Shown here one piece after another: positions 1-10,630 of a DNA stretch of 64,000 bases. Source of the DNA: Celoporthe dispersa (Eukaryota > Ascomycota > Sordariomycetes > Diaporthales > Cryphonectriaceae); the NCBI GenBank assembly GCA_016584495.1, contig WAID01000013.1:2356001-2420000 (forward strand). Direction: 5' to 3'. Below the pieces are notes generated by a model. The model did not search any database and was not told where the DNA came from. It worked only from the letters and a program-made list of their open reading frames with translations. The position numbers and the translations under genes were made by a program. Each line of letters begins with the position of its first letter. Within the stretch, counting starts at the first letter, position 1.

Positions 1-1
1 G

Positions 2-3
<2 letters not shown>

Positions 4-36
<33 letters not shown>
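4..36. repeat. (AT)n microsatellite
   Basis: An uninterrupted run of AT dinucleotides at the very start of the window. No gene lies beside it. Confidence 0.95.
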
Positions 37-37
<1 letters not shown>

Positions 38-1828
38 AGCTTATGAAGGCCTTCACAAGCGAGCCCTCTTTCCGACCGCGCGCAGAGAACGCGTAAGCAT
101 TTCTTGGAAATGCGGCTGTTCTTGGAAGCCGCAGTGGAAAAGGCCGCGCAGCAGGGCATGGGAGGGAGGACCAGCTTCTCAATCCAGAAGGCGACTCCTG
201 TGCTTCTCTCTGCCCTCTGAGCCCGTAAGATAGCACACACATCCTTTGAAACGCCCCTTAAGAACGAGGGACAAGCTGAAAATTGCGGCGGCAGGATTGT
301 GGGAATCTCTCGCAGATGGGGATTGAAACGCTGATAATGCCATTTCAGCCTGGCACCGGGCATGTTGTGGTCCGTGGACGTTCCTTGTCCTTATCGTTGG
401 GTTTGGAACAGAAAGAGAAGAAGAAGAAGAAGAAACAGAAAATGGACGGCTCGAGAGGCTCGCCCTGGAGCAGATTCCGCGGGACGAAAGACGGGGCGAT
501 ATCTCGGTACCAGTGTGAGAACACCTGGAAACGGATGAGGTTGAGTCAAGAGGAGGGAGCCAGAAGAGGGGCAAGGGGGTCTACAGCATGACCACCTCCG
601 ACTCGAGGTCTGATCTATCAGCTTGGCATGCGTGGGACGGGGCCAGAAAGCGGCACATGATGATATGGAGAGCCTATGAGAGAGGCTGCACGCAGCCCTC
701 TGGGTGTGTCGACATTGCGCTGAGATGGTCATGACAAGTTTCAGATCGGACCGACTGGCAGCAACATCCCACATCAGGACTTTAAGAGGACGGCTCGGGC
801 GGGCGTGAACTTCCGTGAGAGAAACCTACATGACGTGCCGAGGAAGCTGGTGGTGGCCTGGTGAGGTCTGGAGGGGGCATCGTGGAGGTGCCAAGGCTAC
901 CACAGCAGAGCCGCATGGGACACAGAGAGGAGGGGTATTTCAATGGCCAGGAATTCCGATTCTGGTGGAGCACGCTCACGGATGTATTCTCACCTCAAGC
1001 GGACGGCTAAGGTAGGTGCTCATTCTCCGTGATGCCTCATCCCTTCAGGCTTGGCATGTCCACTCAGTTTCTTTTACAGCATCGAAGAGACCCAGTTATG
1101 CCTCAACCATAGCTAGGGCTACGGTTTGGTTTCAAAGATCATAGGGACTCGTTATTATGCCCTGTTGGCGATCAAGCACGGCGGTAACCATGATGATTCG
1201 TTCGAGTGAACGTTCCTAGGCGAAATCTGACAAATTCGGTCATATATATTCGCATATTCCGACCAGCTTTCTCTCTCTTTTTTCCCCTTCTTCTTTTTCT
1301 CTTCTTCTTCCGCATCTATTCTTAGACACGGAGCCTCAATTTTTTTGAAAAAAATCGACCATGGAAAAGAGTTTGACCGTAGCGCAGATGCTACGATGCT
1401 GCAGGAGGACGTCGCACTTTCGAGAGACGATGCCTCCGACGCTGACGCGTACATGGGACTGGAGCGATGCTAAGCGCAGTGGATTGCACATATGCAGCGT
1501 GAAGGCCAAGACCTTTTGTCCTTTTAAAGACTTTATATCCTGAATGGTATCTCGCAGTCGAGAAGCGAAGCAATCAGGCGGTGGAGAGCAGGCCGGACGA
1601 GGTGGTCCGGTCTGGAGGGGACAAGGGCCCTCTACCAAGTTACAGCACATAGTTGTGGAAACTCTACTATCGAAATTATGGCCTCCTCTTGGCATTGATT
1701 CTGTACCAATCCTTTCGCGAGCCAGCCTAGATAATATTGTGGAAGAGAGAACCCTTCCATGGCTATGTTTGTGTTTGTGTGTGTGTGCCATAGGCTCTTG
1801 TCAAGCGACAGAAATTGTCCACTAAGAC

Positions 1829-1896
<68 letters not shown>

Positions 1897-4205
1897 ATAT
1901 ATACATTGGAAGGGCTTTGCAACATACCCATAAGAGATGTTACTATCTGCGACATAAGCTTATGGCGTAATTGTGGTTCACGGCTGAATACATCTCAACA
2001 CCCCTGGGACTCGGATGGCTCTTGAACCTCCCCGCTGGCCTTCGGAAGCACACCACACCAACCCGCGGTGTCGGCACGGAGGCCACCCCCGAGAATCTAA
2101 AAACCCCCACCCACATACATCTGTGTGAGGTCTCTCCCAAGGTTGGACGCACTTATCTGTGGCTAGACTGCAGGTCAGGTGAGTATCAGCCTCTTTGGGT
2201 GGGCAGCCGGCACGTGGCCTCTGGGATGAGGATGCATCCAGAGACGCATGTGTCTACACACTATTGACATACCACGGTACATCGGAGGGATGGCGTATCT
2301 ACCGTTCATGTACGTGAGAACTCGCCGACAGAAATAGGAAAGCCTGGATCCTGTTAGGCCTAAGGATATCTTGATCTGGGACAATACCACCCACTACGAG
2401 ACGTACCAGTGTCCCACCTGTCTATCCAGACTGAGCCTCGTGTGCCCAAGAGCTTCTTCCTACATCACCATTCAGGCAAGATGGATGATTTCTGCAGACC
2501 AGTCAGAAGCACTAACGAGTACATCCAGGATAGATGCAGCCTCTCCCCAGCCGACACTGTCACCCCTCAGATGTGAGATCGATAGAGTTTCTTTGCCACC
2601 AAGATCCACCACAAGCCCCGTCTCATGCATTGGTCTCGCATGACAGCAGGCTCCGTGGGACGATTGCCGCCATCTGAGGGTTGGTGGAATCAGATCGACC
2701 ACCATCTTCAAGAAGCGCTTTAATAGTTCCCGCATATCTCGACAACGTGCGTACCCGCGCCCTCCCTCCCCCTTCCGGTTGCCCACGTCAACTCCCCGGT
2801 CGATGGCAATGATAGGTCGTCAGGTGTGAGTGGCTGCTGGCCCCTCCCTGCTGAAGTCTGATCTGCTGACAGGTTCCTGCAGGTTCCTCTTGCTGCCGCC
2901 CTCCCACAGGAAGCAGGTTCTGGGAGTGGTGGGAATGGATGATCAGGTTCAGGACAGAGGGTTGCATACAGGTCTGACCACAGGGTGGCGATGGTCCACC
3001 CGGGCGGCCTGGGTATCTCCTTGATAGGTATATAGGGTGGCTGATAGGCTTGCTCAGAGGACCACCTGGGGTCTCTTTACTTCTAAAGTTCATTGTTTTT
3101 ATCAATCTACTTGGCTATAAATGGGTGCCTGCCTACGGACATGAGGGCCAGAGCAGGTTCTCGAGACAACAAGCACAAGAACGGTCTTCAGTCAGGAGCT
3201 GGTGATTGGTGATCAGTTGAAGGACAAGAATCATGGTGCGGGTCGGACAAGAGGACTAACTTCTTCTTGAGAGCAAGTGGCGAAAAGAGTGTGGAGGGTA
3301 TTATTATATCCTCTTCAGAGGGTGCGATCCTGCTTCCACTTTACAACAACTCCAAGAGCGGCTGGGCATAACTAACCTTAGATCCTCTTACATAGTATTC
3401 CATGGAACGACCCAAGTCCTCCGAGTCGGCCTATGAATAACTTTGCTGAGTATGCAACGGCTTCACAGCCCGCTTCCCCAGATCTGACGTCTGCCGAGAG
3501 AAATACCCACAATGTCCTTCCTTCTATGACCCGAACAACAACAACGCAACCGTCAGCCGAGATGAGAAAAATCGGAGAAAGGGCTGTCATCAGTGTCTTG
3601 GCCAAGTCTTGGCTACGATGACAACTCTCGTTCAAGACTTGGCAAATGGTCTTGGACGGCAGAGAAGATGATTAAGTTAATAATACCCATGGATCATTAT
3701 CGTCTTGCTCCCGCGACCTGCTCGCCGCCAGCAACCTCAAGCCCCCGCGACGGCACCGACAATTGCGCCAACAGCAGTGGCGGATGAAAAGAACCGAGGT
3801 GCATGGAGACATTGCCTCGACTCTGCCATGTTTCGCTACCTTCTGGGGGCCTTCTTGGGCTCTTGTCTTCAGGATCAGACCGAGTCTGACTTATTGGTTG
3901 CTAGCTTTAACGACCACCCACCAAGACTCCCTTCGGCCGTGGACCAAATATTCCCCTCGGTTGGGCTATATACGTCGTCCGATTCTAGGCTCGCAATCCC
4001 CATGCGTCCCAGTCCAGGTGGTCCTACCTCTTACGGCGACGGTGTTTGTGAGAGAGAGACTCGTCGACGGCATGGGGAATGCCGAACAGAGCTTGCCAGG
4101 GCGGACTGCATGTGCTGGTATAATTAATTCGTGGGATCCTCCGCTGCAGAAGAAAGGGCAAATCAAAGCTATCCTTCTGCTACGCTCCTGGGCATGATGC
4201 CATGA
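37..4205. other. Gene-poor stretch, no supportable gene
   Basis: I read both strands and found only short open frames with no recognisable domain, no consistent splice structure and no conserved motif. Base composition is ordinary (not AT-rich), so this is not part of the RIP compartment. It holds microsatellites (AT near 4-36, a long TG/TATG/TA tract near 1834-1904) and purine or pyrimidine tracts (for example 418-440 and 1266-1310). A small or lineage-specific gene cannot be excluded. Confidence 0.6.
1834..1904. repeat. Compound (TG)n-(TATG)n-(TA)n microsatellite
   Basis: About 26 TG units pass into TATG and then TA repeats. A shorter degenerate GT tract lies just upstream (about 1768-1788). 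Such runs give spurious open frames of repeated Val-Cys or Thr-His. Confidence 0.95.
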
Positions 4206-4215
4206 CCCTAACCCT
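4206..4215 (+). promoter_or_regulatory. Telobox-like CCCTAACCCT motif
   Basis: Two tandem telomere-type units lie about 175 bp before the start codon of the M20 gene at 4390. The same motif occurs before two other genes in this window (10381 and 53286). A role as a binding site for a Myb/Tbf1-type factor is inferred from yeast and plant teloboxes and is not shown here. Confidence 0.4.
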
Positions 4216-4389
4216 ATAATACATCAACTCGTGGAATACTTTACATTATCCACAGTCAGTCAACCAGAAAAGGGACGCGGGGGACGCGGGGGCCTCGGGG
4301 CTCGTCCTTGCCGGGCCCGACCAGACCAGACCAGAACCTACAGGACAGACGACCTCACTCACAGCCCGCGGTCACGTCGACTCAAAGAC

Positions 4390-5874
4390 ATGATGGACAC
4401 CGACGATGACTTTGTGATCATCTCTCGCGATGATGCCTCGGGCTGCTCTTCCGACCACGGCCCCGACCCGCCGGCGGTGCAGCAGCAACAACAGCGCCAC
4501 GGGCCTGCAGCAGCCCGCCACGCCTCGGGACGAGATGCTGCAGCGTGCTCCGACCAGCAGCCGGCCTTCCTGGGCGAGATCAGCTCGTTCGTGGACAGCA
4601 TCGCCCAGGAGCTGTGGCCCGTCAACAAGAAGATCCACGACAACCCAGAGCTGGGCTTCCAGGAGTACATCGCCCACGAGACCCTCACGGCGTTCATGCG
4701 CTCCCTTAGAGGGGATGAAGGTCACGCCGTCCGCCTACGGGCTCGCGACCGCATGGACGGCCGAGTACGACAGCGGGCGAGAGGGCCGGTCATCTCGTTC
4801 AATGTGGAAATGGGTAGGTTATCTCAAGCCTGTGCCGGCTAGAAGCTTTCACATCCCCCAGACCAGGACGCCCTCGTCGGCATAGGCCACGCCTGCGGCC
4901 ACAACCTCATAGCCACTGCTCTCTCCTGGGCGCCGCCCTGGCCACCGCCGCCGTCATGAAGAACCACCCCGCCGTCCCAGGCAAGATCGTCCTCTTCGGC
5001 ACCCCCGCCGAGGAGGGCGGCGGCGGCAAGATCAAGCTCCTCCGGGCCGGCGCCTACCGCGACCACAGGGTCGACCTCAGCCTCATGTCCCACCCGGGCA
5101 TCACCGCGGACTGCGCCCTCATGCCCACCACCGCCTACACCCGGTTTCAGGTCGTCTACCTTGGCCGGGAGGCCCACGCCGCCGCCAACCCCTGGCTGGG
5201 TATCAACGCCCTCGACGCCCTGGTCACGGCCTACGCCGCCCTCAGCCTGCTCCGCCAGCAGACGATGCCTGGTGATATCATCCAGGGCCACATCACCGAC
5301 GGCGGGGCGGCGCCCAACATCATCCACGCCCGCGCGGCCGGGGTCTTTGTCGTGCGGGCCGACACGCGCGCCAGGCTGCGGGAGCTGAGGGCCAAGGTGG
5401 ACGCCTGCTTCGAGGCCGGGGCGAGGGCCTCGGGGGCGCGGCTGGAGGTGACCGACCTGCAGGCGTACGCGGACCACGTGCCCAACAGGGTGCTGGCCCG
5501 GAGCTACACGAGCTACTGGAACGCCCTGGTGCCGTGGCGGGAGGACCCTTCGAGCCGCCGACGAGCAGAATCCCGCTGGACCCGGACGTCGACGAGGCGC
5601 GGGGCAGGACGAGGGCGAGCACCGACCAGGGCGACGTGAGCCACGAGATGCCCAGCCTGCATGTTGGCTTCTCCATCGTGCCTGGGCCTGGGGGCAGGGT
5701 CCCCACAACCCGGAATTTGCGGGCGCCGCCGGGACGAGGGATGCCTTTGACAGGTGTCTGCGGGTCTCCAAGGCGCTGGCTGGGACGGCGCTGGATGTGC
5801 TGACGAGGGAAGGGCTGTTGCAGCAGGTGAGAGATGCTTGGAACAAGGACATGGAGAGGTCGGGAGAGGAGTGA
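4390..5874 (+). CDS. M20-family metallo-amidohydrolase (PM20D2/ACY1L2-like)
   Basis: A zinc-dependent hydrolase of the peptidase M20 / aminoacylase-like group, which cleaves amide bonds of small N-acylated or dipeptide substrates; the substrate here is unknown. After an acidic, Gln-rich leader (about residues 1-60) comes the region with HDNPELGFQEY. The metal-binding HACGHN follows at about 4886, then GTPAEEGGGGK at about 5000, the dimerisation/lid domain (AHAAANPWLG), and DVSHEMPSLH near 5640. The start at 4390 (Met-Met-Asp-Thr-Asp) is chosen because sequence upstream has no family similarity. One intron (4814-4861, GTAGGT...CCCAG) joins the two exons. The frame slips by one base at about 4703, 4786, 4923, 5532 and 5692, mostly at C or G runs. 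The protein stays conserved on both sides of every slip, giving about 478 aa in total. It is convergent with the next gene. Confidence 0.8.
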
Positions 5875-6073
5875 GTGGTCATGGTCAGTATTTGGTTTTA
5901 GGACAGATGAGGTATTAATAAGCTAAGCTTTGGTCACGACTTCTTTTTTTCTTCTCTTTTCTCTTTCTCTCTTTTTTTCTTCCCCTCTCTTATTTTTCTT
6001 TCTTCTTTCTTTCCACGTTTACTTTATAAAGGTGTACAGGATACGCACCGTCCAGCAAGCCTCTCGCAACAAA
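5875..6073. other. Convergent intergenic spacer with pyrimidine tract
   Basis: A short spacer between the 3' ends of two convergent genes. It holds a T/C-rich tract at about 5940-6012 and no gene. A shared 3'-end or terminator role is likely but not shown. Confidence 0.5.
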
Positions 6074-8127
6074 TTACCGTCTCCCAAAAGACGACGACCA
6101 AGACGACTTATGATCCAGACAATACGCCCTCGGCGCATTCGCCACGAGCGAGTCAAAACTACCATGAGGACTCCCGTCCGGCGTCGAGGCTGCACTTTCA
6201 TCAGGCCTGTTGTTGTTCCTCCTGCCGGACGGCGCCGGGTCGTGGAGCTGCTGCAGCTCGTCAATCTCGATGTTGGCATACCCGCTGCCCTCGGCGTCGA
6301 GCGCCTCGTCCTGGACCACCCGGAATTCTTTCATCAGGCGGCTGCCGACGGCTTCTTCGATTCCGCTGTGTGGCCTGTCAGATTTTTTTTCTTCTTTTTA
6401 TCTCTTGGGCTCATGATGCTCCAGGGAGAGGGAAAAAAAAGGGTGGGGTTGTGGGGAAAGAGGGCAGCTCACAAGATGTTGTAGTATATAAATTTGAAGA
6501 GGAGAGGAACCCAGACCATGACCGAGACCAGCTGTCCAAAGGACCACGAGCCCCAGGTGTTGGAGCCGCCCGTCATGGTGAAGGCAATCATGAGCAGGCT
6601 CATCAGGTAGTACGCCATCGTCCCGGCCAGCACATACTCGAGCAGAGACCAGAGGAACAGGGCGGTCCCGCGGCACATCTTCTTCACGGCCCGCGAGGCA
6701 GCACTCCTGTCCCAGTCCACAGCCCGCACGCCCGCGATGACGCCCTTGAGGACAGGCCAGCCCTGCGCCCTCGGGATCAGAAAGTCGATGCTCAGCATGA
6801 GCATCCCGCAGTACGCCACGAAGATCTCCCCGCCTATCCCCTGACGATAGGGGACGAGTACGTGTTGCAGTACACCATCGGGTTGGGGTTGCCACCGCAC
6901 TCGTCCACGGAGCTCTCGAACCTCATCACGTCCCAGAGCACGTCGAAGCTCGAGATGAGCGAGTTCCTCCTCGCCTGCACCGCCAGCGCCAGCGCAAAGG
7001 TCACCCAGAGCAGGGCAAACGAGTACCACCACCGCTTGTCGTACGTCTGCAGGATGTACTGCACCAGCAGGATCGGGAGGATACCGTTGACGGCCAGCAT
7101 CTGCACCAGCTGGCTGTCCAGGATGGCCTCGCCGAAGCTGTTGATGGAGTGCGCGTCCGACTGCGACGACCCGCTGGGCTTGAAGGTGGCCAGCGTGGCG
7201 ATCTGGATGGCGCCCACGAAGAACGCCTGCACCTCCTGGAACTCGACGAGCGTGGACACCGTCGCCGCGTGGAGGCGGAGCCGGCGCAGGCGGTGCTGCA
7301 TGGCGTTGGCCCGTCGCCATGCCGAGGTCCTCCGCCGGGGCTTCTTCTCGTGGTAGGGCGGGCACGACAGGTTCGGGTCGAAACCGGGGTCCGGCCTCTT
7401 CTCCCTCGTGCAGAGGAGAAAGGGCCAGGCGAACACGCGCGGCCACGAGGTGAGCACCTTGACGATGAGCCAGGAAAGATCAGTGGGCGGCGCTGATCTG
7501 GAGGAGGTACGAGGTCATGACGCCCGGGCCGGCAATGTCCGAGTTGACCTGCAGGCCGACGTTCCCACAAAAGAAGCTGAAGCCCTCGATGGCGGTGGAC
7601 ATGTCGTCAACAGTAAACGACATGCCCTCCAGGCGGAGCGTCTGCTCGGGGCAGGTTGATATGTTGTTGTGCGAGCACGAGGCGACGGCGCAGCTGATGA
7701 CGTCCTGGAAGATGCCTGCCCCGTCCCACTCTGTGAGGTTTCCCAGGCTGTGCTGCCGGGTCTTCTCGGCGTTTTGTGAGTATGATTGGTTCCAGGCAAA
7801 GGTGTCATTCTGTATCAACATCGCAGCCGAGGCCAGGCCGAGACACGTCCCCAGGTTGAAGGGCAAGAATAACGTCTCCTTGTCAAAACAGACACTCGAG
7901 CAGTTCCCGGTCACCTCGTCCAGGTAATCAGAAGAGCTGGCCGCGCAGTCGCCCGACTGTAGATAGACCTCCGGATATGACTCGAGAGGTGGGATGATCG
8001 ACGCTACCGCCTCCGGGAATGGTTGTGCCAGAGTTTCGATCTCGTAGATGAGGTCGCTCCTCGGCGACCTCGTATCCCAGCCCCAAAGTGCCACCTCGCC
8101 CTTTTCCCAGCCCGAAACGTCGGTCAT
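6074..8127 (-). CDS. Multi-pass membrane protein of unknown function
   Basis: Not a family I can name. It resembles large polytopic proteins common in Sordariomycetes. Reading from 8127, a ~215-residue N-terminal region follows the start. It has several Cys and N-glycosylation sequons (for example NCSS, NDT, NQS, NLT, NIS) and ends in TSYLLQIS, which fits an extracellular or luminal domain. A basic linker follows, then hydrophobic spans around AFFVGAIQIATLATF, ILPILLVQYIL, YSFALLWVTFALALAV, IFVAYCGMLML, LLEYVLAGTMAYYLMSLLMIAF and a last one ending FIYYNIL. An intron at 6375-6472 (GTGAGC...GACAG) leads to a soluble 100-residue tail rich in Ser, Asn and Asp. Single-base slips occur near 7479 and at the C run 6838-6841. 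With these allowed the product is about 650 aa. Confidence 0.7.
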
Positions 8128-8989
8128 GTTCGGTCCAGCTCAGTTATCTCGTGTCCCGACCAGGGCTCCAGGGTTTTGATCACAGTAATAGCATGCTGTC
8201 GGGTCCGTCGTCGTGTTTGTGCCTCGCGTGGAGGGTCAATATTTTTCGACCCCGCGGCGCAGAGGCTGGCTTGCGGCTCGAAGTGCTGTGGGCAGGATGA
8301 GAGGTCGTCGAGACAGCCTTTGTGGTGTTGGCAGCATGAGTCCTGGCAGCAGGAGTCCTGGCAGCAGTAGTAATTAGTAGTTCATGTTCTGGACCCGGGG
8401 AGCTAGGTGATAAACAAGTAATCTTGAGAAGTAAAGGCGAGATTAAATTGTCCTGAGGTTGGCGTCGGTGCCTGGATTAGCGGGCCTGGCCCAGTGGTTC
8501 GCCCGGGACACAAGACTGTCCAGCTCGTCTCAGAATTCCTCAAGACCGAGTCAAAATCCCACAGTTGCTTGGGTGGATCGTCATCCCTGTGGTCAGCAGC
8601 CAAAAGGTTTGGGTATGCCCTTTCTCGGATGACGGCATGATCTCGCCGCTGTAGAGGCCAGGCACAGCTGAGAGGGCTGCCCATGACCTTGGTGCTGACA
8701 CGAGAGGGGCGGGGCCAAGACCCGATCCAGCTGAGGAAACGATGTGCAGGCAGAAACATGAAATGGCATGACAGCCAAGCAACACCATAGAACGGAGGAA
8801 ACGGTGACACCTATCCGAAAGTTGTACGAATAGATCCCTTGTTTTTGGGGGTCTATTTTCTCTTTTCAAAAAATAGTAATTCTTGTGGCGACGCATATTG
8901 CCTGCGTAACATGAAGCCTTTTGAAGCTGCTGAGCCAGGGACATATCCTGAGTGGAGATCCCGGATGAAGGGCTCTCTGTTGTTTCTTC
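8128..8989. other. Intergenic region, no gene seen
   Basis: Lies upstream of the membrane-protein gene (reading leftwards) and beyond the 3' end of the DUF1264 gene. I see no coding sequence on either strand. A 15-bp direct tandem repeat sits at 8338-8367. Confidence 0.6.
8338..8367. repeat. 15-bp tandem repeat (two units)
   Basis: GAGTCCTGGCAGCAG occurs twice in direct tandem, with a degenerate partial unit just before it, about 210 bp upstream of the leftward gene's start codon. Confidence 0.8.
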
Positions 8990-9980
8990 CTACTTCCAAG
9001 TCGCGTCGGCATCAGGATGGATCTTGGGATCCTCGATGTTCTCCCGAAGGTCCTGCTTCCTCTTATAGTCCGCGCCGAACCTGCTGTCCCTCTCGCCGAT
9101 GGTCTTGTCGAACTCCGGCATCTGTTCGGCTCGAGCTGCAGGATGATGATCAGCATGCTGTCCACCTTATTAGAGGAGAGGTTGCAGAGTCAAGGAATCG
9201 CCTACTGAAGCTGGTCATCAGCTTCGGTTCCCCAGGGGCAGTTTATGGCCCAGGTCCACCTGCCACAGATGATACACCTTTACTAGTGTCAGCAGCATAG
9301 TACATGTCTCTGGCAGATATGCTCTGAGAGCCCACTCACCTTGCCATAAAGCTTGATGACATCTTCCATCTCCGCCGTCTCGGCCTTCTCCCACGCAGCC
9401 CTGACCACCGATGTTTATGAGCAGCTGCTCCTGAAGAGGAAAAGAGAGAGAGAGAGAGAGAGAGAGAAATGACCACAGGCTGGACCTTACTGGGGCATCG
9501 AGGCTCGCCGGCTTGGGCATGATGAGCATGCCCGACTTGACCTCGAAGACGTGACTGTGCCAGAGCTTGCGCTCCTCCGCGTCGAGCGTCCCGTACAGCT
9601 CCGGCGTGATCATGTACTCGACGCCAATCAGCCGAGCACCCGGGTCAGGGCTGTCGTAGAGAATGCACTGGCGGACATCTGCACGCGTACGGCGCAAGGG
9701 AATACGTCAGCCACGGCTGCTATGCTTGGGAGCCTAGCTACCCGTCTCGGAAGCCCAAGGATACGTCCTTCTGGGGCCCAGCCTTACCCTCGGTCAGGTG
9801 GCTGCAGTAGTGGTTTGACTCGACGAAGCGTCTGGGGTCGTCGGCGTAGACATGAAAGGCGTTGAGGTGGGCGCAGATGGCCTTGACGGGCGCGAAGTCC
9901 TGGGTCATGGCCGCGCCTGTCTCGAGGATCTCCTCTGCTCTTGGTGGTGCGTTCGCCCCGGGGACCTTGGAGGACGCCAT
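8990..9980 (-). CDS. DUF1264 / oil-body-associated-protein-like protein
   Basis: A DUF1264 protein, the family of plant oil-body-associated proteins and widespread fungal homologues; biochemical activity is not established. Landmarks: FHVYADDPRRFVESNHYCSH, ILYDSPDPGARLIGVEYMI, EERKLWHSHVFEVKSGML, AETAEMEDVIKLYGK, YHLWQVDLGHKLPLG and a C-terminal MPEFDKTIGERDSRFGADYK ending in DADATWK. Five exons: 9980-9788, 9678-9491, 9430-9340, 9277-9206 and 9135-8990, each with GT..AG ends. The start at 9980 (MASSKVPG) is preferred over an in-frame ATG at 10082, whose extension looks non-conserved. Intron 2 holds a (GA)n microsatellite at about 9449-9467. Two one-base slips (TTT run near 9415; CCCC at 9230-9233) are needed to read the conserved 229-aa protein. 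Confidence 0.85.
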
Positions 9981-10380
9981 TGTGTCTGTGTAGGGTGGTA
10001 CGTGAGCTGTGTTGGTCTGGGCACAGGTTGGTGACTGGGGGTTTGGATGCTGGAGATGTTTCTGGCGCAGGAATGGTGCCACTTCTGTGTCTCGAGAGGC
10101 CTTCTTGAAGGAAGGGACTCGATGTGACCCCGGTTAATTACGTCACTGGATCCCCGAGGTCGTCATGCACATCTCACACCTCCCTGGGCTGCTGCGTAGA
10201 GGTGGTGAGGGCGTCTCCGCCCAGCTGTACTGTATATAGATAGAGCCTGAGGTGCAGAGTGCTACCAAGAGGCAGTGGTATTTCAGGAAATGTATTTGAG
10301 CCTCTGTAGAATTGCTTCCTGGGCCGCTGCCGTCCAAGATGTCGCAATGTTCCGATGACGACTTTCATCTTGTATTAATT

Positions 10381-10391
10381 GGGTTAGGGTT
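10381..10391 (-). promoter_or_regulatory. Telobox-like GGGTTAGGGTT motif
   Basis: Two telomere-type units about 400 bp upstream of the DUF1264 start codon. In gene orientation it reads AACCCTAACCC. Confidence 0.4.
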
Positions 10392-10462
10392 CTTAATACG
10401 TCTCTCCCCTCTCCTTCCCTCCCCAAACCAAGACGTACTGATTTCGGAGTGTGGCTGTCTTT

Positions 10463-10467
10463 GTATG
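10463..10467. repeat. Left target-site duplication GTATG of the outer copia element
   Basis: GTATG directly precedes the left LTR and recurs directly after the right LTR at 41460-41464. A perfect 5-bp match at both ends of the 31-kb block shows it was founded by one insertion. Confidence 0.9.
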
Positions 10468-10630
10468 TGTTGGTTAGTACTCGTACGTACGTACATCGTA
10501 GAGGGTGGTTGATAGTATTGTATTGCTTGTTGTTGTAAGATGAAGGATTGCTGCTCTGTCTAGGGGCCTTAGCCCCCAGCTAAATGCCTTGCGCACAGGC
10601 TAGCAAGCAATAATAATCATTGCTTCTATA
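10468..10630 (-). repeat. Left LTR (3' LTR) of the copia element
   Basis: Matches 41295-41459 along its whole length; the only indel is a 2-base AG near 10562. The outer half keeps its C and G. The inner ~30 bases are mutated (ends CTTCTATA where the other copy has CTTCCACA). Confidence 0.92.

Larger units (their letters stand above)
9981..10467. promoter_or_regulatory. Upstream region of the DUF1264 gene
   Basis: A 5' region of about 490 bp between the DUF1264 start codon and the retrotransposon boundary. It contains a TATA-like TGTATATAGA near 10230, a GGGTTAGGGTT motif at 10381-10391 and an ACGTACGTACGT stretch just inside the LTR. The insertion lies only about 490 bp from the start codon. 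Confidence 0.4.

Noticed and set aside
283..591. Small basic ORF rich in Lys
   Set aside because: The Lys run comes from an AAG microsatellite-like tract; no motif or splice support.
4700..4930. Extra introns in the M20 gene to explain frame changes
   Set aside because: The frame changes occur within a base or two at homopolymers and the protein sequence is continuous across them, leaving no room for an intron.
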